A DNA stretch of 6,468 nucleotides from Candidatus Methanoperedens sp. (lineage in GTDB: Archaea; Halobacteriota; Methanosarcinia; Methanosarcinales; Methanoperedenaceae), in NCBI GenBank assembly GCA_028679855.1, contig JAJRAP010000196.1, positions 1 through 6,468 of the forward strand, written 5' to 3'. Below the pieces are notes generated by a model that was not told the origin of the DNA, searched no databases, and saw only the letters and a list, made by a program, of their open reading frames with translations. Position numbers and translations under genes: made by a program. Of this stretch, positions 1 through 5,834 are shown one piece after another. How positions within the stretch are numbered: the first letter of the stretch is position 1; the number at the start of each line of letters is the position of its first letter.

Positions 1-15
1 TTAGTTAATAGTTTA

Positions 16-396
16 ATGATTCTTTCTTTTCTCCTTGTCCTAATGAGCAGTTTAATTCTTCTCCTTGCTACAGGAGTTTTTAATTTTTCTATAGCAAGTG
101 AACCGCTTAATTTAATTGTTCTTTCTTTAATGATATGTATTATACTTGGTGCATTGCTCATAATGCTAAAAGAAAAAAATACCAAAAAATGGACTTCTGA
201 TGCTGCTTCTCTTATATTGGTAAGTGATTTGTTGATTCTTTCTTTTTTAACCGGATTTTCTATTGGAGCAAGGCTTGCTTTTATTAATTTAATGTTGACT
301 TTATTTTTATTAGTAAAAGCCCAACATTATAAACTTATTTTTTACTTTGTTTCGGCGCTTAACCTATTCTTTTTAGTATCATATTTTTTATTTTAA
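16..396 (+). CDS. Small polytopic membrane protein of unknown function, possibly 5'-partial
   Basis: I do not recognise this protein. It is 126 residues and almost entirely hydrophobic. Four or five membrane-spanning stretches can be seen at about residues 1-22, 31-51, 62-83, 86-101 and 107-126. A short charged loop (KEKNTKKW, residues 52-59) separates the second and third, so it should sit in the cytoplasmic membrane. There are no catalytic motifs, and only one cysteine. The reading frame is open back to base 1 (codons for L-V-N-S-L before the ATG), so the true start may lie outside the window, and no ribosome binding site can be checked. Codons are strongly A/T-ending (tta, ttt, att), clearly unlike the genes from about 440 onward, which suggests a different origin or an accessory region. 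It could be a fragment of a larger membrane protein. The ORF is likely real, but no function can be given. Confidence 0.55.
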   Translation: MILSFLLVLMSSLILLLATGVFNFSIASEPLNLIVLSLMICIILGALLIMLKEKNTKKWTSDAASLILVSDLLILSFLTGFSIGARLAFINLMLTLFLLVKAQHYKLIFYFVSALNLFFLVSYFLF

Positions 397-439
397 TGGA
401 GTGAAGATATTTAAAGCTTGCCACTTGTCTTCGGAATAA

Positions 440-1213
440 TCAAGCAGCGGCTCAGGCAAGGTAGCAGGATTTGACATCGTGAGAGAGGTTATCAAAATAA
501 GGGAATCAACAGGTGTTTTACCTGAACCTGCTGGCTACTACGATAATCTCACTGCGAGGCAGAATCTAAGATTCTATGCAAAGCTCTATGATATCGATGA
601 AAAGACAAGAGAGAAGCAGACTGTTGACCTGCTTGAATTAGTGGGTCTTGGGCGTGCCATAGACCATAGAACGGGAGGATTCTCAACAGACATGAGGAAG
701 CGTTTCGGTCTTGCCCAGGCACTTATAAACGAGCCAAGTGTTCTGTTCCTTGACGAGCCTACCAGCGGAATAGATCCCTTAGGTGCCCAGATGATGCGGG
801 ATTTGATAAAAAAGCTCAGCAAAGAAAAAGGCGTAACAGTATTTTTGAGCAGTCACAGCATGGCAGAGGTTGAGGAAATCTGCGATAGAATAGACGTAAT
901 TGCCAGGGGCAAGCTGCTCGCCGTAGGTACGGTGGAGGAACTCAGGGATAAGGTAAGAGAAAAGGTAGGCGTCAGATACTCCCTCGAAGTACAGGATTTG
1001 CCAGTGCAGAGGGTTATAGATGGCTTGAAAGGATTGAAAGGTGTGCGCTCTGTTGAGCCGGTGAACGGTCATATCTCACTGCTGACAGACCTAGGCACAC
1101 GCATGGAGATAGCTGTGGCAGTGAAGTCTATGGGAGGAACTATATCCCGATTCGAAGAAGAGAGGATGGATTTGCAGCGGGTGTTCCTGAAGCTGATAGA
1201 AGAATCTGCATGA
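440..1213 (+). pseudogene. ABC transporter ATP-binding protein, 5'-truncated (Walker A missing)
   Basis: This is the C-terminal three quarters of an ABC-2-type exporter ATPase (CcmA/NatA-like, COG1131). Intact members bind and hydrolyse ATP at the membrane to drive a separate permease. A GTG at 479 gives 244 residues, but homology-like sequence already runs in frame from 440 (SGSGKVAGFDIVRE), just after a TAA at 437-439, so that GTG looks like an internal Val codon. Numbered from the GTG, visible parts are a Q-loop-equivalent GVLPE (12-16), a signature-like FSTDMRKR (68-75), Walker B VLFLDEPT (88-95), a D-loop and the switch His126 in SSH. After that comes the usual C-terminal extension of about 100 residues. 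Walker A (GxxGxGKT) is absent, and the key signature Gly is Asp71. No permease gene follows. ATP binding should be lost, so I call it a remnant. An assembly break just upstream is the alternative. Confidence 0.8.
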
Positions 1214-1223
1214 TGCTGGTATA

Positions 1224-1239
1224 CCCGTATATATACGGG
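1224..1239. promoter_or_regulatory. Perfect 16-bp palindrome with TATA-like core, candidate promoter/operator
   Basis: The sequence CCCGTATATATACGGG is a perfect inverted repeat with no spacer, in the 61-bp gap between the ABC remnant and the mrp fragment. Its centre, TATATATA, resembles an archaeal TATA box. Archaeal transcription usually starts about 22-27 bases downstream of the box, which here falls near 1256-1260, shortly before the ATG at 1275. No purine-rich ribosome binding site precedes that ATG. The dyad symmetry over the TATA element would suit a dimeric repressor that blocks TBP, making this the likely control point of the downstream run. It lacks a following T-run, so it does not look like a terminator. 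The function is inferred from position and symmetry only. Confidence 0.45.
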
Positions 1240-1274
1240 ATAAAATCTAATTCTAATCAGAACAAATATTCTTC

Positions 1275-1556
1275 ATGAAAAAACCGAATCTGAATAAAAA
1301 TGAATCAATCGATGATCTCAAAATAACTGAGAACCTCCAGAAAATCAACCATAAGATTGCGGTAATGAGCGGGAAGGGAGGTGTGGGAAAGAGCACAGTA
1401 GCCGTTAATCTCGCCTTTGAACTCTCGATGCGCGGTGCTGATACGGGGCTGCTGGACGCTGATATTCACGGTCCGAGCACCCTTAAAATGCTATGTATTG
1501 AAAACAGGCAGATTATAGCAGACAATAATGGCATTTTTCCTGCTGAGGTCCTGTAA
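1275..1556 (+). CDS. Mrp/NBP35-family Fe-S carrier ATPase, N-terminal fragment
   Basis: This is the N-terminal half of a broken Mrp/ApbC (NBP35) P-loop ATPase. Members are soluble dimers that bind a [4Fe-4S] cluster and pass it to apo-proteins, using ATP. The 93 residues hold a charged leader (1-26), the deviant Walker [10 protein letters not shown] (33-41) with its signature Lys34, and the A' motif DADIHGPS (61-68). The frame then hits TAA at 1554-1556 right after FPAEVL. In intact members the PxEV stretch is followed by about 25 residues leading to a W-R-G-P-x-K-M-G segment. Here the last four of those codons (P-V-K-M) appear immediately but in another frame, so an internal deletion (of 3n+1 bases) removed the link. 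The usual IPKMLG is TLKMLC, possibly a sign of relaxed selection. It starts a tightly packed gene run. An assembly or sequencing artefact remains possible. Confidence 0.8.
   Translation: MKKPNLNKNESIDDLKITENLQKINHKIAVMSGKGGVGKSTVAVNLAFELSMRGADTGLLDADIHGPSTLKMLCIENRQIIADNNGIFPAEVL
1545..1549 (+). promoter_or_regulatory. Shine-Dalgarno-like GAGGT inside the first mrp fragment
   Basis: GAGGT lies 9 bases before the ATG at 1559 and inside the last codons of the first mrp fragment, whose stop (1554-1556) is two bases from that ATG. Ribosomes finishing the first piece could therefore restart on the second. It is this site that makes the ATG at 1559 a credible start. It may be a chance product of codons for A-E-V. 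Confidence 0.4.
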
Positions 1557-1558
1557 AA

Positions 1559-2065
1559 ATGGGAGCTATAAGGCAGTTCATAGGCGATGTCCACTGGGGA
1601 AATCTGGATTATCTGATTATCGACCTGCCGCCGGGCACTGGCGACGAGCCTCTGAGTATCTTCCAGTTAATCCCGGATTGCGATGGGGTAGTGATTGTAA
1701 CAACACCTCAGGACGTTGCTCTTCTTGATTCGAGAAAAGCAGTAACCTTTGCAAGAACTCTCAATGTGCCGGTCATAGGAATCATTGAGAATATGAGCGG
1801 TTTCATCTGTCCGTATTGCGGCGAATCGACCCCTCTCTTCAAGGTTGGCGGTGGAGAAAATGCAGCACGGGAAATGGGTGTGCCGTTTCTCGGAAAAATT
1901 CCTATCGATCCAGAGATTGTTGAGAGCGGTGATGATGGGAAGCCTTTTGTTTCTTACAATTCCGAATCGGCAAATGTATTCAGGGAGATTGCGAGAAAAG
2001 TTGAGCACTTTGTAAATGGCAGTGAGGGAAGGTCTGTAATGCGGGAAAAGGAAGTGGTGATATGA
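1559..2065 (+). CDS. Mrp/NBP35-family Fe-S carrier ATPase, C-terminal fragment
   Basis: This is the C-terminal half of the same Mrp/NBP35 ATPase, 168 residues from the ATG at 1559. It begins exactly at the family's K-M-G-A-I-R-Q-F segment. It then shows the Walker B/switch II motif [12 protein letters not shown] (20-31), a [10 protein letters not shown] stretch (48-57), the ENMSGF motif (77-82) and the C84-P-Y-C87 pair that holds the bridging [4Fe-4S] cluster between two subunits. The C-terminal helix and tail look complete, and the sequence is well conserved, so this half shows little decay. Alone it lacks Walker A and cannot be a normal ATPase. It could work only if it pairs with the first fragment, and even then the linking strand and the W-R-G-P motif are missing. 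The stop overlaps the next start as ATGA (2062-2065), so the downstream gene is probably translationally coupled to it. Confidence 0.8.
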   Translation: MGAIRQFIGDVHWGNLDYLIIDLPPGTGDEPLSIFQLIPDCDGVVIVTTPQDVALLDSRKAVTFARTLNVPVIGIIENMSGFICPYCGESTPLFKVGGGENAAREMGVPFLGKIPIDPEIVESGDDGKPFVSYNSESANVFREIARKVEHFVNGSEGRSVMREKEVVI

Positions 2066-2448
2066 AAATAGCTGTATCGGCAATGGAAAATAGTTTAGAC
2101 AGCCAGATCGATCCAAGATTCGGCAGATGCCAGTATTTTTTAATTGTAGACTCAGAGACGATGGAGCTTGAAGCAGTATCCAATAAGGGAGCAGCAGCCT
2201 CCGGTGGAGCCGGGATACAGGCAGCGCAGACTATTGCTAATAAAGATGTCAGTGTGCTGATAACCGGGGATATTGGACCAAATGCTTTTCAGATTCTCTC
2301 CCCTATAGGGATCATAGTATTTACAGTCTCCAGCGGAACTGTTAGAGAAGCTTTAGAGCGGTATAAGAGCGGCAGTCTGCGGCAAATATCTGGTGCAACG
2401 GCTAAAATTCATGCTGGTATTAAAGGAAGAGGACGGGGAGGTGGATAA
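2062..2448 (+). CDS. NifX/NifB-C-terminal family (Nitro_FeMo-Co domain) protein 1
   Basis: A 128-residue single-domain member of the dinitrogenase iron-molybdenum cofactor family (Pfam Nitro_FeMo-Co, RNase H-like fold). Named relatives NifX, NafY and the NifB C-terminus bind or carry Fe-S-rich cofactor precursors, while many archaeal members have no assigned role. Visible family marks are the start [17 protein letters not shown] (17-26) with Cys23, IVDSET (28-33), a glycine-rich [10 protein letters not shown] (47-56), TGDIGPNAF (68-76) and SGTVREAL (91-98). It ends in a Gly/Arg-rich tail (122-128) with His117 just before. The start is fixed by its ATGA overlap with the mrp fragment and a GGTGAT directly before the ATG. 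Cytoplasmic location is expected. With a second family member next door and no nif structural genes in sight, I read it as a cofactor or cluster carrier outside nitrogen fixation. The substrate is unknown. Confidence 0.85.
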   Translation: MKIAVSAMENSLDSQIDPRFGRCQYFLIVDSETMELEAVSNKGAAASGGAGIQAAQTIANKDVSVLITGDIGPNAFQILSPIGIIVFTVSSGTVREALERYKSGSLRQISGATAKIHAGIKGRGRGGG

Positions 2449-2811
2449 ATGAAAGTATGCGTACCAACAATGGGGCTGGAAGGTTTGAATGATATGGTTG
2501 CCCAGCATTTCGGCAGGGCTCCAACCTATACAGTAGTGGACACTGAGACAAATAAAATAGAGACAATCGCGAATACTGGCGAACACATGGGAGGCACACG
2601 ACTGCCTCCAGAGTTCATAGCAGAGGCAGGCGCCCATATCATGCTCTGTTCCGGACTTGGCCCCAAGGCTGTAGGGATGTTCGAAGAATTCGGAATCGAT
2701 GTGTTCATTGGCGCTTCAGGAACTGTACGGGATGCTATTGCTGCATGGCGTAGTGGATTGCTTGAGGAAGCCACGAACGAGAATGCCTGCAGGGAACACA
2801 AGCAGCATTGA
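2449..2811 (+). CDS. NifX/NifB-C-terminal family (Nitro_FeMo-Co domain) protein 2
   Basis: A 120-residue paralogue of the preceding protein from the same cofactor-binding family. Shared features are HFGR (20-23), VVDTET (29-34), CSGLGPKAVGMF (67-78), SGTVRDAI (90-97) and WRSG (100-103). It differs in its possible ligands: Cys4 in the first strand, His20, His46 in EHMGGT (45-50), Cys67, and Cys114 in the NENACREH tail. It lacks the Gly/Arg tail of protein 1. The ATG directly abuts the upstream TAA (TAAATG), and a strong GGAGGTGGA lies at 2437-2445 inside the codons for that tail, so the pair should be made together. A role in binding or handing over a metal cluster is family-level inference. 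The substrate cannot be read from sequence. The TGA stop at 2809-2811 is 23 bases before the atwA start. Confidence 0.85.
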   Translation: MKVCVPTMGLEGLNDMVAQHFGRAPTYTVVDTETNKIETIANTGEHMGGTRLPPEFIAEAGAHIMLCSGLGPKAVGMFEEFGIDVFIGASGTVRDAIAAWRSGLLEEATNENACREHKQH

Positions 2812-2819
2812 ATTTAAAA

Positions 2820-2826
2820 GAGGTGA
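2820..2826 (+). promoter_or_regulatory. Shine-Dalgarno site that sets the atwA start
   Basis: GAGGTGA is an excellent match to the archaeal anti-Shine-Dalgarno and ends 8 bases before the ATG at 2835. It decides in favour of that ATG over the in-frame TTG at 2808, which would overlap the previous stop codon and add nine residues before the conserved [10 protein letters not shown] start. Confidence 0.75.
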
Positions 2827-2834
2827 ACATTAAT

Positions 2835-4454
2835 ATGACGCCGTTTATCGAAATAAAAAACCTTTGTGTTGGCTTTGATGGAGTTGATGTTCTTAAGAAT
2901 ATTAACCTTGAAATCAAAGAAGGAGAGATTCTCGGCATATTGGGTAAGAGCAGCGCAGGAAAATCCATTCTCATGCATATACTCAGAGGTGTGGAACCTT
3001 TTGAGAATGTTTCAGGCAGTGTGATATACCATCTTTCTCGATGCAGTAATGGATATATTGAACTTCCAGGCAAAGCCGGGACTGCCTGCCCGATATGTCA
3101 TACAACATTTGAGAAGTTCGATGTAGATTTCGTGAAATTACCCATCCACGACCATTTTAGAAAAGAGATAACCAGAAGAATCGCTATTATGCTCCAGAGG
3201 ACTTTTGCTTTATATGGCGATGAAAGGGTTATTGTGAATGTGATGAATGCACTTGAGGAGATCGGCGAACTTGGACCTGATGCAATAAACAAAGCCGCTG
3301 ATCTGCTTGATCAGGTCAATCTTTCCAACAGGATGATGCATATAGCAAGAGAACTCTCAGGAGGCGAGAAACAGCGCGTCGTATTGGCGAGACAGCTTGT
3401 GAAAAATCCCATACTATTACTGGCAGATGAACCCACAGGAACCCTTGACCCCAAGACCGCAAATATTGTTCATGAAACCATCCTGAGAGCGACCAGGAAT
3501 TTCAACATGTCGCTTGTTATCACCTCTCACTGGCCCGGGGTTATCGAGCAACTTTCGCACCGCGCACTTTGGCTTGATGAGGGAAAGATCGTAAAAATCG
3601 GCGACCCGCAGGATGTTTGCTCGGCGTTCATGAAAGAAGTGGGGAATATAGGCGACCAGGAAAAAGTTGATATCGGCAAACCCATTATTCGCGCGCGTGA
3701 CCTGAAAATGACATATTTCTCCCTGGATAGAGGTATAGTCAGGGCAATCAATGATGTCAGTTTCGATGTGAATGAAGGTGAGATATTCGGGTTAATCGGA
3801 ACAAGCGGAGCAGGTAAAACAACAACATCCAAAACAATCTCCGGGCTGTTGAAGCCAACATCAGGTTCAATTGATGTCAGGATTGGGGATGATTGGATAG
3901 ATCTGACGCAATTGGGCGCTGATAAGAAGGGGCGTGCTACCAAATATATCGGGGTATTGCACCAGGAATATAGCCTGTACCCTCACAGGAATGTTATTGA
4001 TAACCTGACAGAATCTATCGGTCTTGATTTACCAGTTGAACTGGGTGAAAGGAAAGCCATCCAGACATTGATGACCGCAGGCTTCACAGAGAAAAAGGCA
4101 CAGGAAATCCTTGCCAAGATGCCTGATGAATTGAGCGAAGGAGAAAGGCACAGGGTAGCGATGGCGCAGGTGTTAATAAAAGAGCCGAGGATACTTGTTT
4201 TTGATGAGCCTACGGGAACGATGGACCCGGTCACCAAGATAGAAGTTGCAAAGTCTATCATCCACGCCAGAAAAACATTGGGGGAGACCTTTGTCATAGT
4301 ATCGCATGATATGGATTTTGTTGCTCAGGTATGCGACAGGGCAGCTTTAATGCGTCTTGGTAAGATTGTGGATATCGGAGAAACAGATACTGTTTTATCA
4401 AAACTTTCCAGGAAAGAACGGGAGGAAGCTCTGGAAGGAAAAGTTGAAGGATGA
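2835..4454 (+). CDS. atwA: Methyl-coenzyme M reductase activation component A2 (tandem ABC ATPase)
   Basis: Component A2 supplies ATP-driven energy for reducing the nickel of coenzyme F430 to Ni(I), which activates methyl-coenzyme M reductase. It is a soluble ABC protein with no membrane domain. The 539 residues (family members are about 530-550) hold two nucleotide-binding domains. NBD1 has Walker A GKSSAGKS (37-44), signature LSGGEKQR (174-181), Walker B LLLADEPT (194-201) and His232. NBD2 has Walker A GTSGAGKT (322-329), Gln377 of the Q-loop, signature LSEGERHR (433-440), Walker B ILVFDEPT (453-460) and an SHD switch. NBD1 carries an insertion with Cys70 and C85-P-I-C88, which suggests a metal or Fe-S site. 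All catalytic elements look intact. It follows the NifX-like pair by 23 bases and probably shares their transcript, suggesting cluster supply and MCR activation are linked. An ABC importer ATPase is unlikely given the fusion and the cysteine insert. Confidence 0.9.
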   Translation: MTPFIEIKNLCVGFDGVDVLKNINLEIKEGEILGILGKSSAGKSILMHILRGVEPFENVSGSVIYHLSRCSNGYIELPGKAGTACPICHTTFEKFDVDFVKLPIHDHFRKEITRRIAIMLQRTFALYGDERVIVNVMNALEEIGELGPDAINKAADLLDQVNLSNRMMHIARELSGGEKQRVVLARQLVKNPILLLADEPTGTLDPKTANIVHETILRATRNFNMSLVITSHWPGVIEQLSHRALWLDEGKIVKIGDPQDVCSAFMKEVGNIGDQEKVDIGKPIIRARDLKMTYFSLDRGIVRAINDVSFDVNEGEIFGLIGTSGAGKTTTSKTISGLLKPTSGSIDVRIGDDWIDLTQLGADKKGRATKYIGVLHQEYSLYPHRNVIDNLTESIGLDLPVELGERKAIQTLMTAGFTEKKAQEILAKMPDELSEGERHRVAMAQVLIKEPRILVFDEPTGTMDPVTKIEVAKSIIHARKTLGETFVIVSHDMDFVAQVCDRAALMRLGKIVDIGETDTVLSKLSRKEREEALEGKVEG

Positions 4455-4473
4455 AAAAATTTATTAAATAAAC

Positions 4474-4480
4474 AGGAGGA
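4474..4480 (+). promoter_or_regulatory. Shine-Dalgarno site for the DUF22-like gene
   Basis: AGGAGGA ends 8 bases before the ATG at 4489. An ATG at 4481 abuts the site but is out of frame with the long ORF and too close, so 4489 is the start. This site sits in the 34-base, AT-rich gap after atwA. Confidence 0.7.
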
Positions 4481-4488
4481 ATGAATTT

Positions 4489-4890
4489 ATGGCTATACTT
4501 GTTCAGGAAAGAGCAGGAAAATTGTTGGATGAAGGAATATTCTATGAAAAACAAGAAATTAAAAGAACGGATTTCGAATACCAGATTGGAGATAAATTGA
4601 AATTCGTGCTTATAGTGGCAGACGAAGATATGGAATTTAAAGTGAATGAAACAAAACCAATTTCTATAAAAAAGATAAAAATTCCGCCGCAAACAGTAAT
4701 CGTTTCAAGCATGTACGGAATTTATCCCATCGGGCATCTATCAGCGATCGGAAGCTATAATGTTCCGTCGGGAATTATAGACAAAGAAAGAATAGCAGAT
4801 TTCGGGATGTTTCACGCAGCAATAGCCGGTAAAATTTCAAAAGATGAAGTAGTTGGAGCCACAATAATGCTTCCGGTCAGGGAAATTTGA
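4489..4890 (+). CDS. Probable DUF22 domain protein (archaeal, function unknown)
   Basis: A 133-residue soluble protein with no cysteines, signal peptide or membrane segment. It is rich in beta-prone stretches: FVLIVADEDMEF (39-50), ISIKKIKIPPQTVIV (58-72), YPIGHLSAIG (79-88) and a final VVGATIML (121-128). The I-K-I-P-P-Q-T-V-I-V stretch, the G-H-x-x-A-I-G motif and the closing K-D-E-V-V-G recall the archaeal DUF22 family (small proteins conserved in methanogens, function unknown). I assign this from memory of the family pattern. It is somewhat richer in A/T and Lys codons than its neighbours. It lies 34 bases after atwA with its own strong ribosome binding site and 4 bases before the radical SAM gene, so co-transcription with both is likely. 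No function should be inferred beyond an association with this gene run. Confidence 0.6.
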   Translation: MAILVQERAGKLLDEGIFYEKQEIKRTDFEYQIGDKLKFVLIVADEDMEFKVNETKPISIKKIKIPPQTVIVSSMYGIYPIGHLSAIGSYNVPSGIIDKERIADFGMFHAAIAGKISKDEVVGATIMLPVREI

Positions 4891-4894
4891 GGAT

Positions 4895-5833
4895 ATGCAT
4901 GCCTACGGTCCTGTTCCTTCCAGGAGGTTAGGACGGTCGTTAGGGGTGAGTCCGATACCCCTGAAAACCTGTTCCTATAACTGTATTTACTGTCAACTGG
5001 GAAGGACGCACAGGCAGCAGATAAGCCGTGAAAGTTTTTATCCCAGGGAAGAGATTCTAAAAGATGTCCAGAAAGTAATCGATACCTCAAAAACAGATTA
5101 TATAACCTTTGCAGGAGATGGCGAGCCTGCACTGTGTAAGGACCTCGGCTGGTTGATACGCCAGTGCAAGAAAAACTGGCAGATACCTGTGGCAGTAATA
5201 ACAAACGCTTCTCTTCTCTTTATGAAAGATGTAAGACAGGATTTGAAAGAAAGCGACGTGTTGCTTTCCAAGCTTGATGCCGGGAGCGAGGATGTTTTCA
5301 GGAGACTTAACAGACCAGATAACAGCATTGGATTTGAGGAAATGCTTGAAGGACAGGTTGATTTCAGGCAGGAATACTCAGGTAAAATATGGCTTGAGGT
5401 GATGCTTGTTGCAGGTTTGAACGATTCGGATATATCATTGATGGACATCAGGAAAGCTATCGAACTTATAAAACCTGAAGAAATATACATTTCAGTCCCC
5501 ACGCGACCGCCCGCAGAACCATGGGTCATGCCGCCTGTGCCAGAGAGAATAATCCGTGCCCATGAGATAATTGGTTCGGCATTAGACCTCACGCAGTACG
5601 AGTCAGGAGAGTTTGGTCTGGGTGACTTTACTGATGTGCGTACAGCAATAATAGAGATCTGCTCCCGTCATCCATTAAGGGAAGAACAGGCAAGGGCTAT
5701 TGAGAAAAAGTTTGCTAAGGCGGGATGCATAGATGAGATGCTCTCAAAGAATATCCTGGTTCGTGTAGAATACAGGAATATATCCTATCTTTTACCGGCA
5801 GGTTTTGTCAGAGGACCGCATACAGGTGATTAA
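4895..5833 (+). CDS. Radical SAM protein, COG0731-type, with C-terminal winged-helix-like region
   Basis: A 312-residue radical SAM enzyme. C26-x3-C30-x2-C33 in KTCSYNCIYCQLG binds the [4Fe-4S] cluster that cleaves S-adenosylmethionine. The opening GPVPSRRLGRSLG (5-17) and FAGDGEPAL (72-80, matching the SAM-contacting GGE-type motif) are typical of the COG0731 Fe-S oxidoreductases, which are related to the wyosine enzyme TYW1. The substrate of this subgroup is unknown to me. Residues about 248-300 (SRHPLREEQ through VEYRNISYLL) look like a winged helix-turn-helix, a common tail in this family. No extra cysteine cluster for a second Fe-S centre is obvious. It is not NifB, as its N-terminal motif differs. 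The ATG follows the upstream TGA by 4 bases, with GAGG overlapping that stop at unusually short spacing. Neighbouring NifX-like and ferredoxin-MinD genes suggest work on a metal cofactor or its protein partner. Confidence 0.85.
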   Translation: MHAYGPVPSRRLGRSLGVSPIPLKTCSYNCIYCQLGRTHRQQISRESFYPREEILKDVQKVIDTSKTDYITFAGDGEPALCKDLGWLIRQCKKNWQIPVAVITNASLLFMKDVRQDLKESDVLLSKLDAGSEDVFRRLNRPDNSIGFEEMLEGQVDFRQEYSGKIWLEVMLVAGLNDSDISLMDIRKAIELIKPEEIYISVPTRPPAEPWVMPPVPERIIRAHEIIGSALDLTQYESGEFGLGDFTDVRTAIIEICSRHPLREEQARAIEKKFAKAGCIDEMLSKNILVRVEYRNISYLLPAGFVRGPHTGD

Positions 5834-5834
5834 A

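Noticed and set aside
418..444. A frameshifted continuation of the ABC gene upstream (PLVFGIIK in another frame)
   Set aside because: GIIK resembles the residues before P-S-S-G in such ATPases, but the match is only a few residues long, a stop lies at 412-414, and no Walker A is seen further up. Too weak to claim.
479..481. GTG at 479 as a true start of a complete ABC ATPase
   Set aside because: The family pattern KVAGFDIVRE runs in frame across it, there is no convincing ribosome binding site, and the result would lack Walker A.
1224..1239. The palindrome as a transcription terminator of the ABC remnant
   Set aside because: The arms have no loop, the core is all A/T, and no T-run follows. 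A promoter/operator role fits its position better.
1667..2116. Long minus-strand ORFs opposite mrp, atwA and the radical SAM gene
   Set aside because: They mirror conserved + strand genes, show no recognisable domains, and are expected chance frames.
2062..2811. Evidence for nitrogen fixation
   Set aside because: Nitro_FeMo-Co domain proteins are common in non-diazotrophic archaea, and no nitrogenase structural genes lie in the window.
2808..2834. TTG at 2808 as the start of atwA
   Set aside because: It overlaps the previous gene's stop and has no placed ribosome binding site. The ATG at 2835 has GAGGTGA 8 bases upstream and begins the conserved N-terminus.
4895..5833. The radical SAM gene as nifB
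   Set aside because: The cysteine context KTCSYNCIYCQLG and the GPVPSRRLG start fit COG0731, not the NifB N-terminal motif, and there is no fused NifX-like domain.
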